Below are positions 35,475-44,502 of a stretch of DNA of 50,128 bases, one piece after another. Under the pieces are notes generated by a model. That model saw nothing but the letters and a program-made list of their open reading frames with translations, had not been told where the DNA came from and did no database searches. How positions within the stretch are numbered: the stretch's first letter is position 1; every line of letters starts with the position of its first letter. This DNA comes from Actinomycetota bacterium (GTDB lineage: Bacteria; Actinomycetota; Actinomycetes; Nanopelagicales; Nanopelagicaceae), in NCBI GenBank assembly GCA_029977785.1, contig JAPOKG010000005.1:1-50128 (forward strand), written 5' to 3'. The translations under genes were made by a program, and so were the position numbers.

Positions 35475-36281
35475 ATGTCGATTCGCCATTACAACCCTCG
35501 CCGCAGGCGTCGTGGTGGAATCTCCCCGAAAGCGAGAAATTTCTTAGGGGCACTTGTCGCCCTGATTATTCTCTTGCAAATTTCATATCCTCTGATTGAG
35601 GGCGAATCCCTTCGAATTGTCACAATCGCAACTGTTCTTGTGGCAGCTCTTGCCATGGTCGTACATGGACATCTTTCTTACGGAATTAAATATTCATCAC
35701 GGTATTTACCGATTACATTTGCATTTGGCTTAGGAATTGAAGTTTTAGGCGTGCACACTGGCTGGCCATTTGGCGTCTATGAATATGACACATCTCTTGG
35801 AGTGCAGCTATTTGGTGTTCCACTCGTTGTTCCGTTCGCGTGGGTCATGATGGTTCACCCATGTTTATGTGCGGCACGTCGTATCGCTGGCAACTGGGTC
35901 TTTCTCTATGGCGGCGCTATTCTTGCTGCTTGGGATCTCTTCCTCGATGCGCTCATGGTGGGAGCAGGTCGCTGGACCTGGGAGGTAGATGGCGCGCATG
36001 CACCATTTACTCCAGATATTCCAATGTCTAATCCATTCGGTTGGCTCTTGGCGGGAATGTTTATTACCGGCCTTCTCAATAAAGTTCTTCCGCGCGAGCG
36101 ACGTAAAGAAGGCGCTTCCCTTCGCGCAGTAGATGCCTATCTTCTCTGGACCTTATTCGGCGGATTTGTTGGAAATCTATTCTTCTTCGATCGCCCAGGG
36201 TTAGCTCTCTTCGCAACTGCCGTGATGGGCGGCTTACTAACTCCATACTTTTTCTCAAGCTGGCTAGGTAGCAAAGAATAG
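35475..36281 (+). CDS. cruF: CruF-like carotenoid biosynthesis protein (DUF422)
   Basis: Predicted carotenoid 1',2'-hydratase, a membrane enzyme adding water to the psi end of an acyclic carotenoid. The 268-residue protein has about seven membrane segments. Family pieces include EVLGVHTGWPFGVYEYD, GVPLVVPFAWVMMVHP, AAWDLFLDALMV and NPFGWLLAGM. It begins 14 bases after the crtA-like gene and 3 bases before the glycosyltransferase, an arrangement like the cruF-cruG pairs that make carotenoid glycosides in cyanobacteria and actinobacteria. The very basic start (RHYNPRRRRRGG) is probably cytoplasmic. Confidence 0.85.
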   Translation: MSIRHYNPRRRRRGGISPKARNFLGALVALIILLQISYPLIEGESLRIVTIATVLVAALAMVVHGHLSYGIKYSSRYLPITFAFGLGIEVLGVHTGWPFGVYEYDTSLGVQLFGVPLVVPFAWVMMVHPCLCAARRIAGNWVFLYGGAILAAWDLFLDALMVGAGRWTWEVDGAHAPFTPDIPMSNPFGWLLAGMFITGLLNKVLPRERRKEGASLRAVDAYLLWTLFGGFVGNLFFFDRPGLALFATAVMGGLLTPYFFSSWLGSKE

Positions 36282-36284
36282 TCA

Positions 36285-37358
36285 ATGTCATTCGTTGCCC
36301 TGGTTTTAGTCTTTCTTACTTTCGCTATTTCAGTCTTTAACTTCATCACTATTCGTAAGCCTGAAAATGATGACCTCGTCAGCGAAACAGTCACAGTTAT
36401 TGTTCCGATGCGCAATGAGGCCGAGAATGTTGCAGAGTGCATCTCGGCACTATCTAGCCAAAGTAGCGTTGATAATCTCAAGTTCATCCTCGTTAACGAC
36501 TCATCTACCGACAACACTCTCGCGCTAATTCAGCAGGCAATCGCAGGTGACTCTCGCTTCATAGTTATTGATTCGCCAGAACTACGCACTGGCTGGCTGG
36601 GCAAAGTTTCTGCGCTCCAAGCTGGATATGAGGCCACCGACTCTGAATTTATTGTCACCATCGATGCCGATGTGCGCTTGAAGCCAAAGGCCTTGGCCCG
36701 CGCCATCAACCAACTCAAAGATCTGAAGCTTGATTTCGTCTCTCCTTATCCTCAGCAAGTTGCCGTTACATTTCCAGAGAAGTTGATTCAGCCGCTCTTG
36801 CATTGGTCTTGGATGAGCACCGTTGTGCTTCGCCTTGCTGAGAAGTATCCAATTCGCTCAACTGCGATTGCTAATGGCCAATTCTTTGTGGTGCGCAAAG
36901 AAGCGCTCGATATCATCGAAGGCTTTTCGACCGTTTCAAGCAAAATCCTTGACGATATTGAAATCGCTCGTTCGCTCATTGCATCTGGTTTTAAAGGAAT
37001 TGTTACCGAGGGATCTGCTGTTGCCAAGACGCGGATGTACTCATCATTTGATGAGCTGCGCAGCGGTTATGGAAAATCTCTCTGGAAAGCCTTCGGTGGA
37101 CGTTTTGGATCTTTAGTTGCAATCTTCTTTATCTTTACAGTTGGGATCCTTCCCTTCGTACTCTTTCTCAACGGTTATCTCATAGGCTTTATCCTCTTCC
37201 TCCTCTCAGTCTTAACCCGAGAACTGAGTGCGCTGCGATCACGTAGTAATCCCATCTACGCCTTCTTGCACCCACTCTCATCCGCGCTCTTGATTTATCT
37301 CATCATCTACTCATGGAGCAAGCGTGGAAAAGTTCAGTGGAAGGGCCGCACTGTATGA
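36285..37358 (+). CDS. Family 2 glycosyltransferase, CruG-like
   Basis: The 357-residue protein has an N-terminal membrane helix, a GT-A domain and two to three C-terminal membrane helices. GT-A signatures are VIVPMRNEAENV, LVNDSSTDNT and IDADVRL (the DxD metal site), with DDIEIARSLIASG as the acceptor-side ED-like motif. It follows cruF immediately and overlaps the desaturase by four bases. It is therefore predicted to glycosylate the hydroxyl introduced by CruF. The sugar cannot be read from sequence. Confidence 0.85.
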   Translation: MSFVALVLVFLTFAISVFNFITIRKPENDDLVSETVTVIVPMRNEAENVAECISALSSQSSVDNLKFILVNDSSTDNTLALIQQAIAGDSRFIVIDSPELRTGWLGKVSALQAGYEATDSEFIVTIDADVRLKPKALARAINQLKDLKLDFVSPYPQQVAVTFPEKLIQPLLHWSWMSTVVLRLAEKYPIRSTAIANGQFFVVRKEALDIIEGFSTVSSKILDDIEIARSLIASGFKGIVTEGSAVAKTRMYSSFDELRSGYGKSLWKAFGGRFGSLVAIFFIFTVGILPFVLFLNGYLIGFILFLLSVLTRELSALRSRSNPIYAFLHPLSSALLIYLIIYSWSKRGKVQWKGRTV

Positions 37359-38866
37359 CCGGCCATGTTGGAAAAGTTGCGGCACCCGAAGAGATTGCAG
37401 TTATTGGCGCTGGAATAGGTGGGCTCTGTACTGCAGCTCGTCTAGCTAAAGCAGGCCACCGCGTCACAATCTTTGAGGCATCAGATCGCACGGGTGGAAA
37501 ATGTCGCACCGAATGGATTGGTCGATACGCCTTTGATACCGGACCATCTCTTCTGACTCTTCCTGCTGTCTATCGCGATTTCTTTCAACGAACTGGCGAA
37601 GTCATGGGTCGAGTTGTAGAGCTTGAAGAAGTAAACCCTTCCTTTGATTACCGATTTCATGATGGCAAATCGGTGCAGTTCGCTAACTTGTCACGGAAGA
37701 AGACGTTAGAAGCTATTACGCAATCATTGGGTGAAAGTAGCGCTGCTGAATGGGAGCGCGCCATGCTGCGCGCTGAGGCTATGTGGGATGTTTCGCGCGA
37801 ACCTTTTGTTGAATCTGAACTGAAATCCCCTATCTCACTACTCAAGCGCCCTCGGGTTTTACGCGACTTAGCCACTATTGCGCCTTGGAAATCGTTACGA
37901 GGACTCAAGATTGAAAGTCCTTACCTTTCAAAGATCATGGATCGCTACGCCACGTACAGTGGATCTGATCCACGTTCGGCCCCTGCAGTTCTATCAACTA
38001 TTGCATTTGTAGAAGAGGCCTTTGGCGCCTGGCATATCAAGGGTGGAATCGGAACCTTGTCCGAGAAGATTACGCAGCGCTGTGAAAAGTTGGGCGTCAC
38101 AATCCACCTCAATACCTTCGTTACTGAAATTACCCACCAAGGCAACAAAGTCACGGGCCTTATTGCCAATGGCGAACATCGCTCTTTCGACCGCATCGTT
38201 GCCAATACAGATGCTCAGTTCCTCTACGAAAAGCTATTGCCTGGCAGCAGTACCGCCAAGAAGGTAGCGAAGTCACTGTCTAAATCAGAGCCATCCCTTG
38301 CCGGTTTCTCACTCCTCTTAGGGCTTAAGCCAAGTACTGCGCCAGCCCTTTCACATCACACAATTTTATTTCCTGAAGATTATGATGCTGAATTTGAATC
38401 AATTTTCACCACAAAGACTCCGGTTGAAAAGCCAACCATCTATATCTGTGCGCCAAATGATCCCTTGATGGTCAAAGACGAAGGACATGAAGCTTGGTTT
38501 GTACTTGTTAATGCTCCACGTCATAGCAAAAGCGGCGATGGCTTTGATTGGAGCGATGCCGAGTTCGCACGTCGCTACGCCAATAGCATTATTAATCAGA
38601 TTGAAGCTCGCGGTATATCAATCCGCGATCGCTTAGAAGTTCTTGAGATTCGCACACCACTTGACCTACAAAATTCTGTACATGCTCCTGGTGGTTCGAT
38701 TTATGGAACATCTAGTAATGGTGCTCGTTCCGCATTTGCTCGCGCCAAGAATCGTTCACCTATTAAGGGGCTCTATCTCGTAGGAGGTTCTGCACATCCA
38801 GGTGGTGGGCTACCGCTTGTGGGATTAAGCGCAGAGATTGTGGCTAACGCAATTTTAGAGAGATAA
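37355..38866 (+). CDS. Carotenoid desaturase, CrtD/CrtI-like
   Basis: FAD-dependent phytoene desaturase-family enzyme. The 503-residue protein, from ATG 37355 overlapping the glycosyltransferase stop, opens with the dinucleotide fold IAVIGAGIGGLCTAARLA. It ends with the family signature LYLVGGSAHPGGGLPLVGLSAEI. The middle GGIGTLSEKITQRCEKLGV is typical. The window holds a second CrtI in the crtE-crtI-crtB run, which is the likely phytoene desaturase. This copy, coupled to cruF and the glycosyltransferase, is more likely the CrtD-type 3,4-desaturase of a hydroxylated carotenoid. That split of roles is inference. Confidence 0.87.
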   Translation: MTGHVGKVAAPEEIAVIGAGIGGLCTAARLAKAGHRVTIFEASDRTGGKCRTEWIGRYAFDTGPSLLTLPAVYRDFFQRTGEVMGRVVELEEVNPSFDYRFHDGKSVQFANLSRKKTLEAITQSLGESSAAEWERAMLRAEAMWDVSREPFVESELKSPISLLKRPRVLRDLATIAPWKSLRGLKIESPYLSKIMDRYATYSGSDPRSAPAVLSTIAFVEEAFGAWHIKGGIGTLSEKITQRCEKLGVTIHLNTFVTEITHQGNKVTGLIANGEHRSFDRIVANTDAQFLYEKLLPGSSTAKKVAKSLSKSEPSLAGFSLLLGLKPSTAPALSHHTILFPEDYDAEFESIFTTKTPVEKPTIYICAPNDPLMVKDEGHEAWFVLVNAPRHSKSGDGFDWSDAEFARRYANSIINQIEARGISIRDRLEVLEIRTPLDLQNSVHAPGGSIYGTSSNGARSAFARAKNRSPIKGLYLVGGSAHPGGGLPLVGLSAEIVANAILER

Positions 38867-39467
38867 CGCGCATTACTTGGAAAAAACTAAATACCAAGAG
38901 TGCAAGAAAAACGTACGAGATAACCAATAAGCCTGGGATATCAAAGATATAAAAAATCAAAACAAAGGCCATAAAGATTGCGCGGACTGGTCTTTCAGTA
39001 ACTGTCACAACACCAACTTCGTGGTGGCCAAGAGATGCCATTCGTGCGCGCGCATATTCTTGTATTGAGGCAACCATCCACATAGTGATGGCTAGCCATG
39101 CTGGTATTCCTAGACGCCAACCCATATAGAGCCAACACGCCTCAGAGATGCGATCTGCCAATGAATCAAGGAGCGCGCCCCACTGACTATCTCGTTCTTG
39201 CACAATCGCCACGCTGCCATCGATGCCATCAAAGAAGAGTGAAACAACCAACAGTAATAGCGCAATCGCGGCATAGGTAGATAACGCCATGGCGATGGCG
39301 GTGAGTAAACCTAGAAGTGTCAATAGATTTGGCGTGATGCGAAGTGCGGTGCAGACGCGCGCTGCTTGATACGAGAATGAGAGCCAACCACCAACTACAC
39401 CTTCAACGTCGGCTCCCCCGTGGAGCTTGCTCCATCTATCTTTGAATTCTGATTCGGTGAGCGCCAT
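38844..39467 (-). CDS. CDP-alcohol phosphatidyltransferase family protein
   Basis: The 207-residue membrane protein has about six hydrophobic segments. The CDP-alcohol motif DxxDG(x)2AR(x)8G(x)3D(x)3D is present with Asp80, Asp83, Gly84, Gly97, Asp101 and Asp105, but the Arg of the AR pair is Ile (Ala87-Ile88). The metal-binding Asp residues are all kept, so the protein is probably active on a CDP-activated lipid and an alcohol acceptor not identifiable here. It overlaps the end of the crtD-like gene by 23 bases in convergent orientation and starts 4 bases after the metF stop, hence likely co-transcribed with metF. Confidence 0.85.
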   Translation of the reverse strand: MALTESEFKDRWSKLHGGADVEGVVGGWLSFSYQAARVCTALRITPNLLTLLGLLTAIAMALSTYAAIALLLLVVSLFFDGIDGSVAIVQERDSQWGALLDSLADRISEACWLYMGWRLGIPAWLAITMWMVASIQEYARARMASLGHHEVGVVTVTERPVRAIFMAFVLIFYIFDIPGLLVISYVFLALLVFSFFQVMRVISLKLR

Positions 39468-39471
39468 TTAC

Positions 39472-40341
39472 TTAACGCAAATCCTTAATCTGCGAGTAAA
39501 TCTCACGAGTCGCAGTTGATGTATTCATCGTGTAGAAGTGAAGCCCTGGTGCACCTGCCTCGAGCAACTCTTGGCAGAGCTTGGTGGCAATATCTACACC
39601 CAACTTGCGAACATCTTCTGGGCTATCTTCAACTTTCGTAAAGGCTTCAGAAATGCTCGCAGGAATTGGTGTGCCGCTGAGTTCAGCCATTCGGTTAAGT
39701 TGCTTCACATTGGTCACAGGCAATATTCCAGGAATGATAGGAAGTGAAGAACCTTTAGCTTCTAACTTATCTACAAGAGATTGCCATTTATCGACTTCAA
39801 AGAAGAATTGTGTTGTTGCAAAGGTAGCGCCACGACGTTCCTTTTCGATGAGTACTTCGATATCGCGAGAAAAATCCCCATTAGATGCAGGATGGCCATC
39901 TGGAAATGCTGCGACTCCGATAGTAAAGCCACCGAATTCAGCTGCCAGAGTGACGAGTTCATCTGCGTGGCTAAGTCCATTCGGGGTTGGAGTCCATGGA
40001 GCGCGCGGGCCACCGGTTGGATCCCCGCGAAGTGCCAAAATACTTTTAATACCGGCATCGCGATATTTTCCAAGAATTTCAATTAACTCATCGCGAGTAG
40101 ATCCAACGCATGTCAGGTGGGCGACAGTTGGAATATGTGTGCGGGCGGTAATTTCAGAGGTAATGCGGATTGTGCGATCGCGGGTTGAGCCACCTGCGCC
40201 ATAGGTCACAGAGATGAAATCTGGGGCGATGGATTCAAGCTGTGACATTGCAGCCCATAAGCGTTCTTCGCCCTCGACATCTTTAGGAGGGAAGAACTCA
40301 AATGAGTAGGTCAGTTGATTCTTCAGACTGCGCATCATCAC
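39472..40341 (-). CDS. metF: Methylenetetrahydrofolate reductase MetF
   Basis: Flavoenzyme reducing 5,10-methylene-THF to 5-methyl-THF for methionine synthesis. The 289-residue protein has the N-terminal YSFEFFPPKDVEGE, FISVTYGAGGSTRDRT, VAHLTCVGSTRDEL, LRGDPTGG and TQFFFEVDKW, covering the folate/FAD site. Possible starts are GTG 40341 or the next two ATG codons. It is divergent from crtE with 22 bases between the start codons. Standard MetF length. Confidence 0.95.
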   Translation of the reverse strand: MMMRSLKNQLTYSFEFFPPKDVEGEERLWAAMSQLESIAPDFISVTYGAGGSTRDRTIRITSEITARTHIPTVAHLTCVGSTRDELIEILGKYRDAGIKSILALRGDPTGGPRAPWTPTPNGLSHADELVTLAAEFGGFTIGVAAFPDGHPASNGDFSRDIEVLIEKERRGATFATTQFFFEVDKWQSLVDKLEAKGSSLPIIPGILPVTNVKQLNRMAELSGTPIPASISEAFTKVEDSPEDVRKLGVDIATKLCQELLEAGAPGLHFYTMNTSTATREIYSQIKDLR

Positions 40342-40363
40342 TGCGTCAGGGTACCTTTTCTCC

Positions 40364-41449
40364 GTGGATAAAGAGCTCTTGAGCAGCGCAACTGCTGTGC
40401 GTGATGCGGTGAAAGAGGAGCTAGCCCTTTATCTGGCACAACAACGTGACTACCTCACCGGCATCGCATCCGAAATGGTTCCGGTCTGTGATGCTCTTGA
40501 AGATTACTTACTTGAAGGTGGAAAACGCCTTCGTCCGCTCTTTGCATATGCTGGATTTATGGCAGCAGGATCGGTGCCAAGTAAGACCGAGATCCGCGCT
40601 ATGGCCAGCCTTGAACTATTGCAGGCGTGTGCACTTATTCATGATGATTTGATGGATGGTTCAGATACCCGCCGCGGCAAACCTGCAATCCATCGCCACT
40701 TTGAGAATTTACATCGCCAAGGATCTATGGCCGGACTTGCCGAACAATTTGGTGAAGCAGCTGCTGTTCTCTTAGGCGATCTTGCACTCGTCTGGTCAGA
40801 TCACATGTTGCACAACTCAGGTTTGTCACATGACGCACTGACTGCCGCTCTCCGTGTTCATGATGAGATGCGCATTGAACTGATGGCCGGTCAATATCTC
40901 GATGTTCGCGAAGCTGGAGAGCGCGAACATAGCGTTGAACGTTCGCTCCGCATTGCACGATATAAATCTGGCAAGTACACCATCGAACGCCCGCTCCATT
41001 TAGGTGCCGTCATGGCTCGTCCATCCGCGTCAGAACACTCTGAACTTCTTAAGGTACTTTCGGCTTACGGCCTTCCACTCGGTGAAGCATTTCAATTGCG
41101 TGATGACCTACTTGGAATTTTTGGAGATCCGGAAACGACAGGCAAGCCAGCCGGTGATGATCTACGCGAAGGAAAGCGCACAGTGTTGATGGCTATGACT
41201 CTGGAAAAGGCGCAAGGCGCAGCTCGTGAAGAGTTGGTGAAGAACTTGGGCAACCCTGCGCTATCTAGCGAAAAAATAGAATCTCTCCGCACGCTCATTA
41301 CTGAAACAGGTGCTGTGGCAGATGTAGAAAAGCTCATTGATCGCCTCGCCGAAGAATCTCGCGCAGCGGCTAATAGCTCGGTAATCCACCCCGATGCACG
41401 TCCATTTCTCTTAGCTCTCGCTGAGACAGCAATCCGTAGGAGTCACTAA
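40364..41449 (+). CDS. crtE: Polyprenyl (geranylgeranyl) diphosphate synthase CrtE
   Basis: Trans-prenyltransferase making the C20 precursor of carotenoids. The 361-residue protein has the first Asp-rich motif DDLMDGSDTRRG (FARM) and the second, QLRDDLLGIFGD (SARM), with GKRLRPLFAYAGF at the IPP site. The start is GTG 40364. It is the first gene of crtE-crtI-crtB and overlaps crtI by one base. Product chain length is inferred from the cluster, not the sequence. Confidence 0.93.
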   Translation: MDKELLSSATAVRDAVKEELALYLAQQRDYLTGIASEMVPVCDALEDYLLEGGKRLRPLFAYAGFMAAGSVPSKTEIRAMASLELLQACALIHDDLMDGSDTRRGKPAIHRHFENLHRQGSMAGLAEQFGEAAAVLLGDLALVWSDHMLHNSGLSHDALTAALRVHDEMRIELMAGQYLDVREAGEREHSVERSLRIARYKSGKYTIERPLHLGAVMARPSASEHSELLKVLSAYGLPLGEAFQLRDDLLGIFGDPETTGKPAGDDLREGKRTVLMAMTLEKAQGAAREELVKNLGNPALSSEKIESLRTLITETGAVADVEKLIDRLAEESRAAANSSVIHPDARPFLLALAETAIRRSH

Positions 41450-42933
41450 TGGTCAGAAGAGTTAAAGGTCCAACAGATCACGTCGTTGTAGTAGGTGCAG
41501 GTCTTGGTGGACTCAGCGCCGCACTTCGCTTGGCAGGTGCTGGGCGTAAGGTGACTGTTGTTGAACGTGAATCAGTACCAGGTGGGCGCAATGGATTACT
41601 CAATAAAGATGGTTACTCCTTTGACACTGGCCCGACTGTTTTAACAATGCCATCACTGATTCAAGATGCCTTTAGTTGCGTGGGTGAAGATCTGAAAGAT
41701 TGGCTCGAATTGATGCCGCTTTCTCCTCTCTATCGCGCCTTCTACGCCGATGGTTCGCAGATTGATGTCCATGCCAATACTGCACAAATGGAAGAAGAGA
41801 TTCGCACCCAGGTCTCTGCAGAAGAAGCGTTGGGCTATCGTAAATACGTTGACTTCGTCACCAAGCTATACAAGTACGAGATGAATGACTTTATTGATAA
41901 GAACATCGACTCACCGTTAAACCTGCTCACACCGAACTTAGCTCGACTTATTGCACTCGGTGGGTTTAGACATTTACAGCCAAAGGTAAATCAGTATCTT
42001 AAGGATCCACGCTTACAGAAGGTCTACTCATTCCAAGCGATGTATGCAGGTGTAAGCCCACAGCAAGCGCTAGCTATTTATGCAGTCATCGCCTATATGG
42101 ATTCAGTCAATGGCGTCTTCTTCCCTAAGGGTGGAATGCATGCAGTTCCACGTGCGCTAGCGGCTGCGGCCCAAAAGCATGGCGTTGAATTCAAGTACAA
42201 CACGACAGTTACTGGTCTTGAAAAAGAGAATGGTCGCGTCAAGGCAGTTCTTACCGATACCGGAGAACGTATTGGTTGCGATGTTGTTGTGATGAATCCA
42301 GATTTGCCAGTTGTCTGGCGCGATCTGTTGGGTAAGACCCCGCTAAATATTAAGCGTCTCAACTACTCACCATCATGTGCAACGCTTCTTGTGGGCTCAT
42401 CTAAGAAATATGACCACATCGCTCACCACAACATTCACTTCGGTGAATCGTGGGATGGCGTCTTTGATGAACTTATCAATAAGAAGGTCTTGATGACAGA
42501 TCCATCTGTATTGGTCACAGTCCCAACACATGATGATGCCAGCCTGGCACCTGCTGGTAAGCAGTCTTATTACATCTTGTACCCAACTCCTAACTTGGAT
42601 GCAGATATCGATTGGACCAAACAAGCCAAGCCATATCGTGATGAGATGATTAAGACTCTCGAAAATCGCGGTTACACCGGATTTGAAGATGCTATCGAAA
42701 CTGAAGTTCTGACCACTCCCCTTGATTGGCAGGCGCAAGGTATGGAGCGCGGTGCGCCATTTGCTAGCGCACACACCTTCTTCCAGACAGGACCATTTAG
42801 ACCGCGCAATATGGCAGCTGGTTTTGAGAATGTTGTCTTTGCCGGCAGTGGAACTCAACCTGGCGTTGGAGTTCCTATGGTTCTGATTTCAGGTCGCCTT
42901 GCGGCAGAGCGCATTGTGGGTCCGGTTAAGTAG
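41449..42933 (+). CDS. crtI: Phytoene desaturase CrtI
   Basis: FAD-dependent desaturase converting phytoene towards lycopene. The 494-residue protein begins with the FAD fold VVVVGAGLGGLSAALRLAGA. It has SFDTGPTVLTMP, VNGVFFPKGGMHAVPRALA, and ends with VVFAGSGTQPGVGVPMVLISG, all typical of bacterial CrtI. It lies between crtE and crtB; its stop directly abuts the crtB start. The other desaturase in the window is less like CrtI and sits with cruF. Confidence 0.94.
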   Translation: MVRRVKGPTDHVVVVGAGLGGLSAALRLAGAGRKVTVVERESVPGGRNGLLNKDGYSFDTGPTVLTMPSLIQDAFSCVGEDLKDWLELMPLSPLYRAFYADGSQIDVHANTAQMEEEIRTQVSAEEALGYRKYVDFVTKLYKYEMNDFIDKNIDSPLNLLTPNLARLIALGGFRHLQPKVNQYLKDPRLQKVYSFQAMYAGVSPQQALAIYAVIAYMDSVNGVFFPKGGMHAVPRALAAAAQKHGVEFKYNTTVTGLEKENGRVKAVLTDTGERIGCDVVVMNPDLPVVWRDLLGKTPLNIKRLNYSPSCATLLVGSSKKYDHIAHHNIHFGESWDGVFDELINKKVLMTDPSVLVTVPTHDDASLAPAGKQSYYILYPTPNLDADIDWTKQAKPYRDEMIKTLENRGYTGFEDAIETEVLTTPLDWQAQGMERGAPFASAHTFFQTGPFRPRNMAAGFENVVFAGSGTQPGVGVPMVLISGRLAAERIVGPVK

Positions 42934-43812
42934 ATGGATGCAGCGCTCAAAGCTTCTTATGAAGAATGTAAGCGGCTTAATTCGCTACATGGGAAGACGT
43001 ACTACTTGGCAACGCTCTTGTTGCCTGCAGAAAAGCGACCGTATGTTCATGCCTTGTATGGCTTTGCGCGTTATGCCGATGAAATTGTTGACGATTTAGC
43101 ATCCACTTTATCGCCGCAAGAGAAGGCGGATGCTCTACGTTCGTGGAGCAGCGGAGTTTTAGCAGACCTTAAAGCTGGCACTAGCAGTGACCATATTGGT
43201 CGCGCCTTAGTTGATACCGCTCGTAAGTTCGATATTCCTCACCAACATTTTGTGGATTTCTTACACAGTATGGAGATGGACTTAACTGTCACTGAGTATC
43301 AGACATATGAAGACCTTCTGGAGTATGTCTATGGCTCGGCAGCTGTCATCGGACTTGAGATGGTTCCTATCTTGGGCTATTCAGATGAACGAGCCTATGA
43401 AGCGGCGAAGAAACTTGGAATTGCCTTTCAACTAGCAAACTTCATTCGCGATGTTGGCGAAGATCTCGATCGCGGTCGCGTGTATTTGCCACTACAAGAA
43501 CTTGCCAAATTTGGAGTAGATCGGGCAGCCCTTGAGCGCCGAACCTTAACTCCAGAGATTATTAACGCCCTCAAGTTTCAAATCGCTCGAGTGCGTCAGC
43601 TGCAAGCAGAGGCAGAGATCGGAATTGCATATCTCGATAAAGTCTCTCGCCCCTGCATCCGTGCAGCCAGTGAGTTGTATTGCGGAATCGTCGATGAAGT
43701 CGAAGCGATCGGATATGACATCTTTAATAAGCGCGCCAAGACCTCAACAGGGCGCAGGGCGCGAGTTGCAGGCGTTGCCTACTTACAAGCAATAGCAGCG
43801 CGTATTCGCTAA
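42934..43812 (+). CDS. crtB: Phytoene synthase CrtB
   Basis: Condenses two geranylgeranyl diphosphates to phytoene. The 292-residue protein has the Asp-rich motifs YADEIVDD (about residues 47-54) and NFIRDVGEDLDRGRVYLP, and HGKTYYLATLLLP at the N-terminus. It is the last gene of crtE-crtI-crtB. Its stop codon lies only a few bases before a TPP riboswitch, so the vitamin transporter gene begins a separately controlled unit. Confidence 0.95.
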   Translation: MDAALKASYEECKRLNSLHGKTYYLATLLLPAEKRPYVHALYGFARYADEIVDDLASTLSPQEKADALRSWSSGVLADLKAGTSSDHIGRALVDTARKFDIPHQHFVDFLHSMEMDLTVTEYQTYEDLLEYVYGSAAVIGLEMVPILGYSDERAYEAAKKLGIAFQLANFIRDVGEDLDRGRVYLPLQELAKFGVDRAALERRTLTPEIINALKFQIARVRQLQAEAEIGIAYLDKVSRPCIRAASELYCGIVDEVEAIGYDIFNKRAKTSTGRRARVAGVAYLQAIAARIR

Positions 43813-43819
43813 AGTACGC

Positions 43820-43905
43820 AGCAACGGGAGCCACATTGGCTGAGAGGACTTCAACCCTGAAGTCGACCGTCTGACTGGTCCGGTAATGCGGATCTAGAAA
43901 TGAGG
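43820..43905 (+). promoter_or_regulatory. TPP (thi-box) riboswitch
   Basis: The conserved GGCTGAGAGGAC (43838-43849) is followed by a GACTTC/GAAGTC stem (P3) and then CTGACTGGTCCGGTAATGCGG (43871-43891), the second conserved core. The layout is that of the thiamine pyrophosphate riboswitch. The 3' end runs into GAGG (43902-43905), the ribosome site of the following PnuC-family gene, and no U-tract terminator is seen. Repression of translation by TPP is therefore the likely mechanism. Confidence 0.87.
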
Positions 43906-43911
43906 TTAAAA

Positions 43912-44502
43912 GTGTTTTCAACTTTCTTTACTGCGTGGGGATATGAAGTTTCTTATCTCGAATTCGTAGCATCCATTGCATCCTTTATCGGTGTTGGTCT
44001 TGGAATTACTGGCAAGCGCATTACCTGGCCCTGGTGGGCGCTCAGCAGCGCTCTCTATGGTGTCTTCTTTCTGCAATATGAACTCTATGCAAGTGCAGCG
44101 CTACAAATAGTCTTTATTGCAGCAGCGATTGTTGGTTGGTTTGGATGGGAGCCAACTGGTGCCAAGCCTGGCCCTTTTAAGAATAAGTACCGCCTGTACA
44201 CCTTGGCAGCGATTGTTGTTGCGACGTTGATACTTGGGCCGGTCTTGAAATCAATCGGAGCCGCTTCCACTTATGTAGATGCCATCTTGTTCTTCGGCAG
44301 TTTAACTGCGCAGATTCTGATGGTCTATGAAAAGTACGACAGCTGGCCGCTCTGGCTCGTTGTAGATCTGGGCTATGTCGCGTTGTATGCAACCCAAGGG
44401 CTGCTCTTCACAACGCTGCTCTATGTGGCATTCACAATTATGGCGGCTGTGGGTTGGAGAGCTTGGTATGGATCTCATAAGCGCACTCTTAGACCTCTGT
44501 AA
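43912..44502 (+). CDS. pnuT: PnuC-family transporter, probable thiamine transporter PnuT
   Basis: The membrane protein of about 196 residues has seven or more hydrophobic segments and the PnuC-family WWALSSALYGVFF, WFGWEPTG and WLVVDLGYVALYATQGL stretches. PnuC members carry nicotinamide riboside, PnuT members thiamine. The TPP riboswitch directly upstream is the evidence for thiamine. I prefer GTG 43912, with GAGG six bases upstream, over ATG 43900, which would place the ribosome site inside the coding region. Its end overlaps the following kinase by 35 bases. Confidence 0.85.
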   Translation: MFSTFFTAWGYEVSYLEFVASIASFIGVGLGITGKRITWPWWALSSALYGVFFLQYELYASAALQIVFIAAAIVGWFGWEPTGAKPGPFKNKYRLYTLAAIVVATLILGPVLKSIGAASTYVDAILFFGSLTAQILMVYEKYDSWPLWLVVDLGYVALYATQGLLFTTLLYVAFTIMAAVGWRAWYGSHKRTLRPL

